Assembly (NCBI GenBank): GCA_024693135.1
Contig: JAILLN010000048.1
Span: forward strand, 1-64,000
From: Lachnospiraceae bacterium
GTDB taxonomy: Bacteria > Bacillota > Clostridia > Lachnospirales > Lachnospiraceae
Direction of reading: 5' to 3'
DNA: 64,000 nt
The translations under genes were made by a program, and so were the position numbers. This document shows positions 9,884-16,928 of the stretch, one piece after another; within the stretch, counting starts at the first letter, position 1; each line of letters opens with the position of its first letter. The notes below the pieces were generated by a model. The model did not search any database, was not told where the DNA came from, and saw only the letters and a program-made list of their open reading frames with translations.

Positions 9884-10955
9884 GATAACCCTTCGCCTTC
9901 AGGAGTTCGGCGCAGAGCACACCGCCTCCTGCGGCTCCCCGGATGGTATTGTGGGAAAGCCCGACGAATTTGTAATCAAAGAGGCTGTCCTCCCGGAGGC
10001 GTCCGACGGAAATGCCGTACCCGCGCTCGAAATCGACATCAAGGGAAACCTGGGGGCGGTTATCCTCCTCTAGATACTGCATAAAAGGCTTGGGCGCAGA
10101 AGGCAGGGAAAGCCTCTGCGGCTCGCCTTCGAATTCCCGGATGGCCCGGATCAGATCCTCCTTTGCGGGCTTTTCTTCAAAGTCCACAAAGACCGAGGCC
10201 GTATGCCCGTTCAGAACCGGCACCCGGATGCATTGGGAAGTGATCAATGGAGTGCTTGCGCTCACGATCGCATCCCCTTCGATATGGCCATAGATCTTTA
10301 AGGGCTCCTTCTCGCTCTTCTCCTCTTCTCCCGGGATGTACGGGATCACATTCCCCTCCATCTCCGGCCAGTCGCGGAAGGTCTTTCCGGCGCCGCTGAT
10401 GGCCTGATAGGTGGAGACCACCGCCTTTACCGGCTTGAATTCCTTCCAGGCATAAAGCACCGGGGCATAGGACTGGATGGAGCAGTTCGGCTTCACCGCG
10501 ATAAAGCCTCTCTTGGTGCCAAGCCTCTTTCTCTGGGCTTCGATGATCTCGGCATGCTCCGGATTGATCTCCGGGATGATCATGGGCACATCCTTCGTCC
10601 AGCGGTGGGCTGAATTGTTGGAAATGACCGGGGTCTCTGCCCTGGCGTATTTCTCCTCAATGGCACGGATCTCATCCTTGGACATGTCCACGGCCGAGAA
10701 AACGAAATCCACGACCTGAACCACCTTTTCTACATCGCTCACGTCCAGGACCTGCATCTTCTTTACTTCTTCCGGCACCGGGATGCCATCCAGCTTCCAT
10801 CTTCCCTCGATGGCTTCCTCATAGGTCTTTCCCGCGCTCCTCGGGCTTGCTGCGATGGCAGCGACTTCAAACCAGGGATGGCCGCTTAACAGCGAGATAA
10901 AACGCTGTCCCACCATTCCGGTTCCTCCAAGGATTCCTGCTTTCAGTTTTCCCAT
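9870..10955 (-). CDS. asd: Aspartate-semialdehyde dehydrogenase (archaeal/fungal-type)
   Basis: It reduces aspartyl phosphate to aspartate semialdehyde, the branch point to lysine/diaminopimelate, threonine and methionine. The NADP-binding motif is GILGGTGMVGQRF at the N-terminus. The catalytic cysteine is in KPNCSIQSY and the active-site histidine probably in LNGHTASVF. The length of 361 residues and the CSIQ context match the archaeal/fungal-like subclass rather than the enterobacterial one. GGGGAG directly precedes the ATG. It follows argH by 16 bp. Products could feed thrC and metA, both encoded elsewhere in the window. Confidence 0.95.
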   Translation of the reverse strand: MGKLKAGILGGTGMVGQRFISLLSGHPWFEVAAIAASPRSAGKTYEEAIEGRWKLDGIPVPEEVKKMQVLDVSDVEKVVQVVDFVFSAVDMSKDEIRAIEEKYARAETPVISNNSAHRWTKDVPMIIPEINPEHAEIIEAQRKRLGTKRGFIAVKPNCSIQSYAPVLYAWKEFKPVKAVVSTYQAISGAGKTFRDWPEMEGNVIPYIPGEEEKSEKEPLKIYGHIEGDAIVSASTPLITSQCIRVPVLNGHTASVFVDFEEKPAKEDLIRAIREFEGEPQRLSLPSAPKPFMQYLEEDNRPQVSLDVDFERGYGISVGRLREDSLFDYKFVGLSHNTIRGAAGGGVLCAELLKAKGYLEAR

Positions 10956-10971
10956 CTCCCCAACTCCCCTT

Positions 10972-12345
10972 TTATTGATTCATCTTCTTGTATTGACTGA
11001 TCACTTTTTCCATGGCTTCCCGGCCCGGTGCGCCCAGGGTCTGTCTTCGTTCCACGCATTCCTTAAGGGATATCGCCTCATAGATATCCTCCTCGAAAAG
11101 CGGGGATTCCTTCCGGTAATCCGAAAGGGAAAGCTCCGACAGAGACTTGCCCTCCCCTATGGCTTTGAGCACCAAATGTCCCGTTACCGTATGGGCATCC
11201 CGGAAAGGAAGTCCGCGCCGCACCAGGTAATCCGCCACGTCCGTGGCATTGGTAAAGCCCCTTTCCGCGCTCTTTTCCATGACCTCCTTCCGGAAGCGCA
11301 TGGTCTTCAGCATGCCCGTAAAAAGCATGAGGCAGGAAAGCGTAGTATCTATGGCATCGAAGGCCGCCTCCTTATCCTCCTGCATGTCCTTGTCATAGGC
11401 CAGAGGCAGAGCCTTCATGGTCGTCAAAAGAGCCATCAGGTCTCCATATACCCTGCCGGTCTTGCCCCGGATCAGTTCCGCGATATCCGGGTTCTTCTTC
11501 TGCGGCATGATGGAGGAGCCTGTAGAAAAGCCGTCGTCGATCTCCACGAAACGGTATTCGTCTGAATTCCAGAGGATGATCTCCTCCGCAAACCGGGAAA
11601 GATGCATCATGATGAGGGAAAGATCCGACATCAGCTCGATCAGATAATCCCGGTCCGACACCGAATCCATGGAATTCATGGTAGGCCGGTCAAATTGAAG
11701 CAGGTCCGAGGTATACTGCCTGTCCAAGGGATAGGTGGTGCCGGCTAAGGCTCCCGCTCCCAGGGGGCAGGTATTCATGACCTTTCTCGTATTGGCAAGC
11801 CTGCTCCTGTCCCGGAGGAACATCTCATAATAAGCCCCGAGATGATGGGCAAGGGTCACAGGCTGGGCCTTCTGCAGATGGGTGAAGCCCGGCATGTAGG
11901 TATCCACGTTCTCCTCCATCTTGGACAGGAGGGCCTCCTGCAGCTCCTTCACGGCTTCACTCAGGCGGTCGATCCGGCTCCTGGCATAAAGCTTCATGTC
12001 CAGGGCCACCTGGTCGTTCCGGCTCCTTCCGGTATGGAGCTTCTTGCCGGCATCGCCGATCCGCTCCGTCAGGATGCTCTCCACCAGGCTGTGGATGTCC
12101 TCGTATTCATCCGTGATCTCAATGGCTCCGCTTTCGATGTCCGTACAGATCTGGCGGAGCCCTTCCGTGATCCGGTCTTTTTCCTCTTCCGTCAATATGC
12201 CCTGCCGGCAAAGCATCCCGGCATGAGCTATGCTCCCTTCGATATCCTCATGATAAAGGATATGGTCAAACGGAAGGGATGCATTGAATTCATATGCACT
12301 TTTATCGGTAGCGCCCTCAAAGCGCCCTCCCCATAGTTTTGCCAT
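10972..12345 (-). CDS. argH: Argininosuccinate lyase
   Basis: It catalyses the last step of arginine synthesis, splitting argininosuccinate into arginine and fumarate. It belongs to the fumarase/aspartase superfamily: the signature GSSIMPQKKNPD is intact and the catalytic histidine is probably in GFTHLQKAQP. The length of 457 residues is standard. Its AAAGGGG box overlaps the end of the upstream membrane-protein gene, whose stop codon is one base from this ATG. argG, its usual partner, is not in the window. Confidence 0.97.
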   Translation of the reverse strand: MAKLWGGRFEGATDKSAYEFNASLPFDHILYHEDIEGSIAHAGMLCRQGILTEEEKDRITEGLRQICTDIESGAIEITDEYEDIHSLVESILTERIGDAGKKLHTGRSRNDQVALDMKLYARSRIDRLSEAVKELQEALLSKMEENVDTYMPGFTHLQKAQPVTLAHHLGAYYEMFLRDRSRLANTRKVMNTCPLGAGALAGTTYPLDRQYTSDLLQFDRPTMNSMDSVSDRDYLIELMSDLSLIMMHLSRFAEEIILWNSDEYRFVEIDDGFSTGSSIMPQKKNPDIAELIRGKTGRVYGDLMALLTTMKALPLAYDKDMQEDKEAAFDAIDTTLSCLMLFTGMLKTMRFRKEVMEKSAERGFTNATDVADYLVRRGLPFRDAHTVTGHLVLKAIGEGKSLSELSLSDYRKESPLFEEDIYEAISLKECVERRQTLGAPGREAMEKVISQYKKMNQ

Positions 12346-12346
12346 T

Positions 12347-12976
12347 TCAGATCCCCTTTGCCATCATCATGGAAGAAAACATGACTCCGTTTCCAATGCA
12401 GATGGGAATGAACATCCCCGTCATGGCTCCTACAATGATCAATGAGGCGGAGATCAGGATCGCCACAAAAGCCGGGGCATCCTTCAGAAAAATGCCCATC
12501 AATACATCCACCAAAAGAACCACGACAAAGATGGGGATCCGGACTTCCGTCATCTTCACGGCAAAGATCATGGATACGATCACCAGCACCACCAGAAAGA
12601 TCAGGCTCATGGTGGCCCTGGGCATCACGCCGAATACCAGCCGGTCGGTCTCCCTGCGGTTGTGGGGCTCTTTTTTCAGCCTTCTCTGATCGCCCTGGTC
12701 CGATGCCCTGCGGTCCGATGAGCGTCGGAGCATATCCGTCCTCTCCGGCCTGGCTGACTGGGCGGGCCTCTTCACGATACCCTCCTGAAGGGAGGACTGC
12801 TTGGGAACGGCTCTCCGTATGGGCTCCGGATTAGAGGACGGAGCCAGGGGACGTATCATGTTTTCCCTGACCGGCCTCAGGGAAGCAGTATTTCCACGGG
12901 GAGCTTCCATCTCCGGCTTTTTTTCCGGAGAAGCCGGATTCCCCTCGTCTTTTATGCGATTCGTCTGCTCTTCCAC
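12347..12976 (-). CDS. Unrecognised membrane protein with basic disordered N-terminus
   Basis: I do not recognise a family. Residues 1-120 are proline-, arginine- and glutamine-rich and look disordered, with no cleavable signal. Residues about 122-205 form three closely spaced hydrophobic helices, so it is probably an integral membrane protein with a cytoplasmic basic tail. It begins with GTG behind AGGAGG (8-base spacing). A promoter lies just upstream at 13001-13029. It is tightly coupled to argH, with the stop and start codons one base apart. Confidence 0.75.
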   Translation of the reverse strand: MEEQTNRIKDEGNPASPEKKPEMEAPRGNTASLRPVRENMIRPLAPSSNPEPIRRAVPKQSSLQEGIVKRPAQSARPERTDMLRRSSDRRASDQGDQRRLKKEPHNRRETDRLVFGVMPRATMSLIFLVVLVIVSMIFAVKMTEVRIPIFVVVLLVDVLMGIFLKDAPAFVAILISASLIIVGAMTGMFIPICIGNGVMFSSMMMAKGI

Positions 12977-13000
12977 CTTCGAATCCTCCTATATCCGTCT

Positions 13001-13029
13001 ACTATAAGGTATTTCTCGGAAATAATCAA
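13001..13029 (-). promoter_or_regulatory. Sigma-A promoter for the 12347-12976 gene and argH
   Basis: On the minus strand: TTGATT, 17 bases, TATAGT. The predicted start lies about 20 bases upstream of the AGGAGG box of the 12976 gene. It would give argH and the downstream genes a promoter independent of the sortase unit. Confidence 0.65.
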
Positions 13030-13038
13030 CCGCGCACT

Positions 13039-14013
13039 TTAGCTGACGCGCTTTGCCACCACCACGAACCGTCCGTTCTCCACCTGGTAGGTACAGGTGA
13101 CCAGGGTGATCAGATGGTCCCCGTAGGCTACGGGCACGCCGGTGTCATAGATGGATTTCTGCTTGAATTGGGTCAGCGCCTCGTTGAACTCCTCCGGGGA
13201 GGATGCATCAATGAAATTGTAAAACTTAAACAGGTTCTCATCCTGGTAATAAATCCGGTCAAAAAAGGCATAGGCCACTTCATAGCGCCGAAGCTCCACG
13301 GCAGAATCAAATTCGATCCGGGGATGCTTCTTATAAAAGGATTCCTCCTGATAGCGGGTAAGGGTGGCAAACATATCCCCGTTTTTCATGTTATGTCCGT
13401 AGATGATCAGGTTGTCGCTGTCGGGATTGAGCCGGCAGCGGTAATCGATAAAGGGAAGCCCCTCGCTGCTTTCCTCCTGGGAAAAGCTCCGGTGGAGATA
13501 CTTCTCGGGATCATAAGGCGTATACATGACCGGATGGTCGATGAGGGTGCCGTCCACCGTAAGCCAGCCCACGAAATCCCGGTTCTGCTTCAGCAGAGTG
13601 CGGTAGCTCAGCAGGTCCCCGGATACGGATTCCGGTTCATCCATCTCCTTTTGTATTTCACTTTCATATGGATTTTCTTCTATGGCATGGGAGGTCCTGT
13701 CTTCCCCGTACCGGGCGCTCCTTATGGTCTGGGGCGCAAAGAGGAGCCGGTCGCCGTAGATCCGGACAAGGATCGCTCCGGTAATGACGGCAAGGGAAAG
13801 AAGGATTCCCAGCGTTCCCAGGACGATCTTGGGAGAAAGCCGGGAAAGCAGAGATCGGATCTTCAGTAAAAGATTATGGAATAAGAGAAATAATACGATA
13901 CAGGGGATGATCAGAAAGGAGAACCTGCCAAGCTTCTTCCCTGCCTGGGTCAGCTTCTGCAGGATCCTCCTTTTCCGTGATTCCCACCGGTCTTCCGGAC
14001 CCTCCGGACTCAT
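13039..14013 (-). CDS. srtB: Class B sortase with two N-terminal membrane segments
   Basis: A transpeptidase that cleaves sorting motifs and attaches proteins to peptidoglycan on the outer membrane face. The catalytic histidine is in IIYGHNMKNGDMF, the cysteine in ITLVTCTYQ and the arginine in VVVAKRVS at the C-terminus. Two hydrophobic helices at about residues 31-51 and 63-86 precede the domain, whereas class B enzymes usually have one. Its ATG overlaps the stop of the preceding surface-protein gene by 4 bases (ATGA), so the two are translationally coupled and that protein is the obvious candidate substrate. The gene symbol is a family name only. Confidence 0.92.
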   Translation of the reverse strand: MSPEGPEDRWESRKRRILQKLTQAGKKLGRFSFLIIPCIVLFLLFHNLLLKIRSLLSRLSPKIVLGTLGILLSLAVITGAILVRIYGDRLLFAPQTIRSARYGEDRTSHAIEENPYESEIQKEMDEPESVSGDLLSYRTLLKQNRDFVGWLTVDGTLIDHPVMYTPYDPEKYLHRSFSQEESSEGLPFIDYRCRLNPDSDNLIIYGHNMKNGDMFATLTRYQEESFYKKHPRIEFDSAVELRRYEVAYAFFDRIYYQDENLFKFYNFIDASSPEEFNEALTQFKQKSIYDTGVPVAYGDHLITLVTCTYQVENGRFVVVAKRVS

Positions 14014-15512
14014 CGGAATAGTCTGAAGAGCCCAGACCAGCCGGATCTGCTGGAATTCATGTCAACCTCATATTCCTCAAATTCTCCGGTCTTCGGCACT
14101 GCATCCAGAGGACGCCCTTCCGAGGCAGCCTTCGATGCGGGAGCCGTAGTGGAGGAGGTAGAATATGAAGTGGATGTCGTATAGCTGTATGAAGATGTCG
14201 ATTTGCTCGAAGAGCTGCTTGAGGTCGTGGTGGTCGAGGTCGTGGACGACTTCGCAGGATCCGCGTAATACAGCACGGCAAAGTCAGAAAACAGGTTTGC
14301 CTCAAACTGGACGTAATTCGCATTGAAGATCGGCGTCCAGGAATGTACTGCATTGTCTTCATGGTAGGAAGCCACCACGATGGCGCCCTTCTTATAATTC
14401 ATGCCGGAGGGCTTCGGTACGGTGATCTGCACCCGCTGGTTTCCAGGCAGAGCCGTGATCCGGTTGTCCATGGAGTCATACAGGTCGATATCGTATACCA
14501 CCTGGCTTGTGGGCTGGTATTTCTTATTGATCAGGCTCAAAGCCACCTTGAAGTCCTTGGAAAGGGTGGAGCGGGTGATCCTGAGGGTATAATTTTTGGA
14601 AGCATCCACCGGATCAAGCATCACTGCCCAATAATCCGGATCCAGGGCGCCATTCACAAGAACGGTCACCTCTCCGGCCTCTTCCACGATCTTGACCATG
14701 CAGGATGCGGACTTATTGGTTCCGTCCGTAGACCTGGCTGTGACCAAGGTCTCGCCTGCCCCCACGGCTTTCAGGGTACAGGTGGAGGTATTGCCGGAAG
14801 ATACGGTATCGGTAATGGCCACTACGGAAGCATTTCCTGTAGTCCATTCCAAGGCCATATTGTCGGCATTGGTGGGCTCGATCGTAGCCTTCAGCACAAT
14901 GGTGGAGTCCTTTACGGCAGATGCCGAATCCCGGTCAAGCGTGATGCTGTTTACGGATACGGCGCCCGTATCCTCCAGATCCTCATCCTTGTCCTCTTCA
15001 AAATCAAAACCGATGAATTCCATCATTTTTTGGACGGGAGGAAGCTTCGTGATCAGCTTCTCCAGGATCGGAGGCCTTTCCGGCTTGGGTGCTTCCGGCT
15101 TAGGGCTGACCCCATTTCCGGGATCCGTGCCGGGAGCGGGTGCAGGCGTCGTGCCGGGAAGCGAAGGATTTGTACCGGGCTTTACTCCGGGCTGTCCGGG
15201 AGTTCCCGGAGTGGTATTTCCTCCGCCGGAGTTATTTCCACTGGGATTTGCAGGCTTAGCAGAAGGTGCCGGGATCACTACCGGAATGGATCCGGAAGGC
15301 TCCAGTCCTTCCTCTCCACCATTTTGCGGAAGATCCGGCAGCTCCGGCTCCATCGGCGCCGGCTCCGGATCCGCAATCCCCGGGATCTCTGTTTCCGGCT
15401 CTTCGATGGCCACATCCTCTCCTTCATCCGCCCATACAGTCTGGGTCAGAGGCATGCCCATGGTAACAAACAACATGACTGCCGCTAAGATCAAAGCTGT
15501 TCTGGATCTCAT
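14010..15512 (-). CDS. Secreted surface protein with Ig-like (Big_2) domain and PKTGE tail
   Basis: A signal peptide occupies about residues 1-28 (hydrophobic core ALILAAVMLFVTMGM). A proline/glycine-rich stretch (about 30-150) follows, then an Ig-like bacterial domain (about 185-275: VNSITLDRD ... STDGTNKSASCMVKI), a beta-rich domain with ZU5-like appearance, a Ser/Thr linker and VPKTGE near the C-terminus. VPKTGE is followed by only about 24 residues, ending GWSGLFRLFR, with no hydrophobic anchor. It overlaps the sortase gene by 4 bp. The start has GGGAGGG 5 bases upstream. It is probably a cell-wall protein; whether the sortase accepts it is open. Confidence 0.85.
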   Translation of the reverse strand: MRSRTALILAAVMLFVTMGMPLTQTVWADEGEDVAIEEPETEIPGIADPEPAPMEPELPDLPQNGGEEGLEPSGSIPVVIPAPSAKPANPSGNNSGGGNTTPGTPGQPGVKPGTNPSLPGTTPAPAPGTDPGNGVSPKPEAPKPERPPILEKLITKLPPVQKMMEFIGFDFEEDKDEDLEDTGAVSVNSITLDRDSASAVKDSTIVLKATIEPTNADNMALEWTTGNASVVAITDTVSSGNTSTCTLKAVGAGETLVTARSTDGTNKSASCMVKIVEEAGEVTVLVNGALDPDYWAVMLDPVDASKNYTLRITRSTLSKDFKVALSLINKKYQPTSQVVYDIDLYDSMDNRITALPGNQRVQITVPKPSGMNYKKGAIVVASYHEDNAVHSWTPIFNANYVQFEANLFSDFAVLYYADPAKSSTTSTTTTSSSSSSKSTSSYSYTTSTSYSTSSTTAPASKAASEGRPLDAVPKTGEFEEYEVDMNSSRSGWSGLFRLFR

Positions 15513-15619
15513 GATATCCCTCCCAAAACATATTCATACCAGATTTTCCATATCACTTCAGGAGCCCGGATGATTCTGTCTCGAATTGGTTTACATACAA
15601 AATAAGCTCCAACTAATTT

Positions 15620-15648
15620 ATCTTACCACTATATAGTCGGTTTGTAAA
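15620..15648 (-). promoter_or_regulatory. Promoter of the surface protein-sortase unit
   Basis: Minus strand: TTTACA, 17 bases, TAAGAT, giving a leader of roughly 100 nt before the ATG at 15512. The -10 matches four of six consensus positions. Confidence 0.5.
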
Positions 15649-15724
15649 CGGAAAAGTATGGGATCGGCCGGCAGGGATCTGCTTTGCCAAGATCAGGCCG
15701 CAGGGAGGCGGGCTTTTTAAGGGA

Positions 15725-15750
15725 AAAGCCCGCCAATCAAAGCGGGCTTT
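15725..15750 (-). terminator. Terminator downstream of tRNA-Thr
   Basis: A 9-bp perfect stem (AAAGCCCGC / GCGGGCTTT) with an 8-base loop sits just 3' of the tRNA on the minus strand. A second copy of the 3' arm follows at 15708-15716 and may give an alternative fold. The T-run is short. Confidence 0.7.
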
Positions 15751-15753
15751 CCA

Positions 15754-15826
<73 letters not shown>

Positions 15827-15843
15827 GTTAATGCACAACCACT

Positions 15844-15871
15844 ATAATACCAAATCCCGGAAAAAAGTCAA
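15844..15871 (-). promoter_or_regulatory. Promoter of tRNA-Thr
   Basis: Minus strand: TTGACT, 16 bases, TATTAT, located 18 bases before the mature tRNA 5' end. Both hexamers match the sigma-A consensus at five of six positions. Confidence 0.8.
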
Positions 15872-15900
15872 TCCTAAATAAAAACAGCATGCTTATGCCT

Positions 15901-15993
15901 GGCGCTCGCTATGTGCCGCGTGTTTGCTTCGGGCCGCCGGAAAAATGATATCTGCCGGCGCTCGCTATGTGCTGCGTGTTTGCCTCGGGCCGC
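15901..15993. repeat. Direct repeat pair (37 bp, two copies)
   Basis: Copies at 15901-15937 and 15957-15993 differ at two positions. Each runs GGCGCTCGCTATGTG ... GGGCCGC, with a period of 56 bp. They fill the gap between the mscS stop codon and the tRNA-Thr promoter. A weak hairpin followed by T-rich sequence on the minus strand (15875-15901) may terminate mscS transcripts. No protein is likely here. Confidence 0.75.
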
Positions 15994-15998
15994 TAGTT

Positions 15999-16928
15999 TT
16001 ATTCTTCGAGATGGCTCAGGGTAAGCTGCGGGAAGGGGATCACGATGCCGGCTTCGTCAAAGCGGAGCTTCACCTGCTCATTGATCCGCCAGATCGCCCG
16101 GTGGAAATCCAGGTTGGAATGACTTTCGATGGTGCCCCTGACCCCAAGGACCACGGCAGAATCGTCCAGCTTCTTCACATAGACCTCCGTCGGGGTCATG
16201 CCATCCGGCACGCTGAGTTCTTCCTCGTTTACGATCTCCGTAAGGATCTTTTTGGCAAGCAGCAGGTCGGAGGTATAAGAAATGCTGTATTCCAGGAGGA
16301 GCCGCCTCACCCCTACCCTGGAATAATTGGTGATCATGCTGTTGCTGAGCGAGCCGTTGGGGATCATGGCGTAGTAATTATTGTCTGTCAGGATGGTGGT
16401 ATAGAAGATGCTGACCTCCTGCACGGTTCCTGTGATATTTCCGGAATGCTCCTTGATATAGTCCCCTGCTACGAAGGGCTTCAGGATCAGAAGCAGTATC
16501 CCTCCCGCCAGATTGGAAAGGCTTCCCTGAAGGGCAAGGCCGATGGTGACGCCGAGAGAGCCCAGGATTGCCACCACCGTGGCGGCATCCATGCCAAAGC
16601 TTACCAGCATCACCAGGATCAGCGTGCCGTAAAGGAACCATTTCAGGATGGAATCAATGAACCGGATGGCGTTTTCATTGGTCCGGGTCCGGACAAGAGC
16701 CGCCCCCACAAGCCCCCTTAAGAACCGGATCAGCTTGTGGCAGACAAAGAATACCACCAACACCAGAAGGATCCGAAGCCCCAGGTTCATCAGCTTCTCC
16801 GGAACCTTCGAGAAATAATCCTTTAAGAACCCGGGATTTTTCTGCAGCTCCTGGGTGATATTCTGGATGTCATCCACCGATACCGTGGCGATGGTCTGAA
16901 GGGCTTCTGCGCCGGATACGGTGGTCAT
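15999..16928 (-). CDS. mscS: Small-conductance mechanosensitive channel (MscS family)
   Basis: A membrane channel that opens under turgor and protects against osmotic downshock. Hydrophobic helices lie at about residues 50-75 and 90-110. The pore-lining helix 3 contains the glycine/alanine pattern VAILGSLGVTIGLALQG. The cytoplasmic beta domain follows (FVAGDYIKEHSGNITGTVQEVSIFYTTI). The length of 309 residues is near that of E. coli MscS (286). The ATG overlaps the upstream GlgB-like gene by 4 bases, so the two are co-translated. Confidence 0.93.
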   Translation of the reverse strand: MTTVSGAEALQTIATVSVDDIQNITQELQKNPGFLKDYFSKVPEKLMNLGLRILLVLVVFFVCHKLIRFLRGLVGAALVRTRTNENAIRFIDSILKWFLYGTLILVMLVSFGMDAATVVAILGSLGVTIGLALQGSLSNLAGGILLLILKPFVAGDYIKEHSGNITGTVQEVSIFYTTILTDNNYYAMIPNGSLSNSMITNYSRVGVRRLLLEYSISYTSDLLLAKKILTEIVNEEELSVPDGMTPTEVYVKKLDDSAVVLGVRGTIESHSNLDFHRAIWRINEQVKLRFDEAGIVIPFPQLTLSHLEE

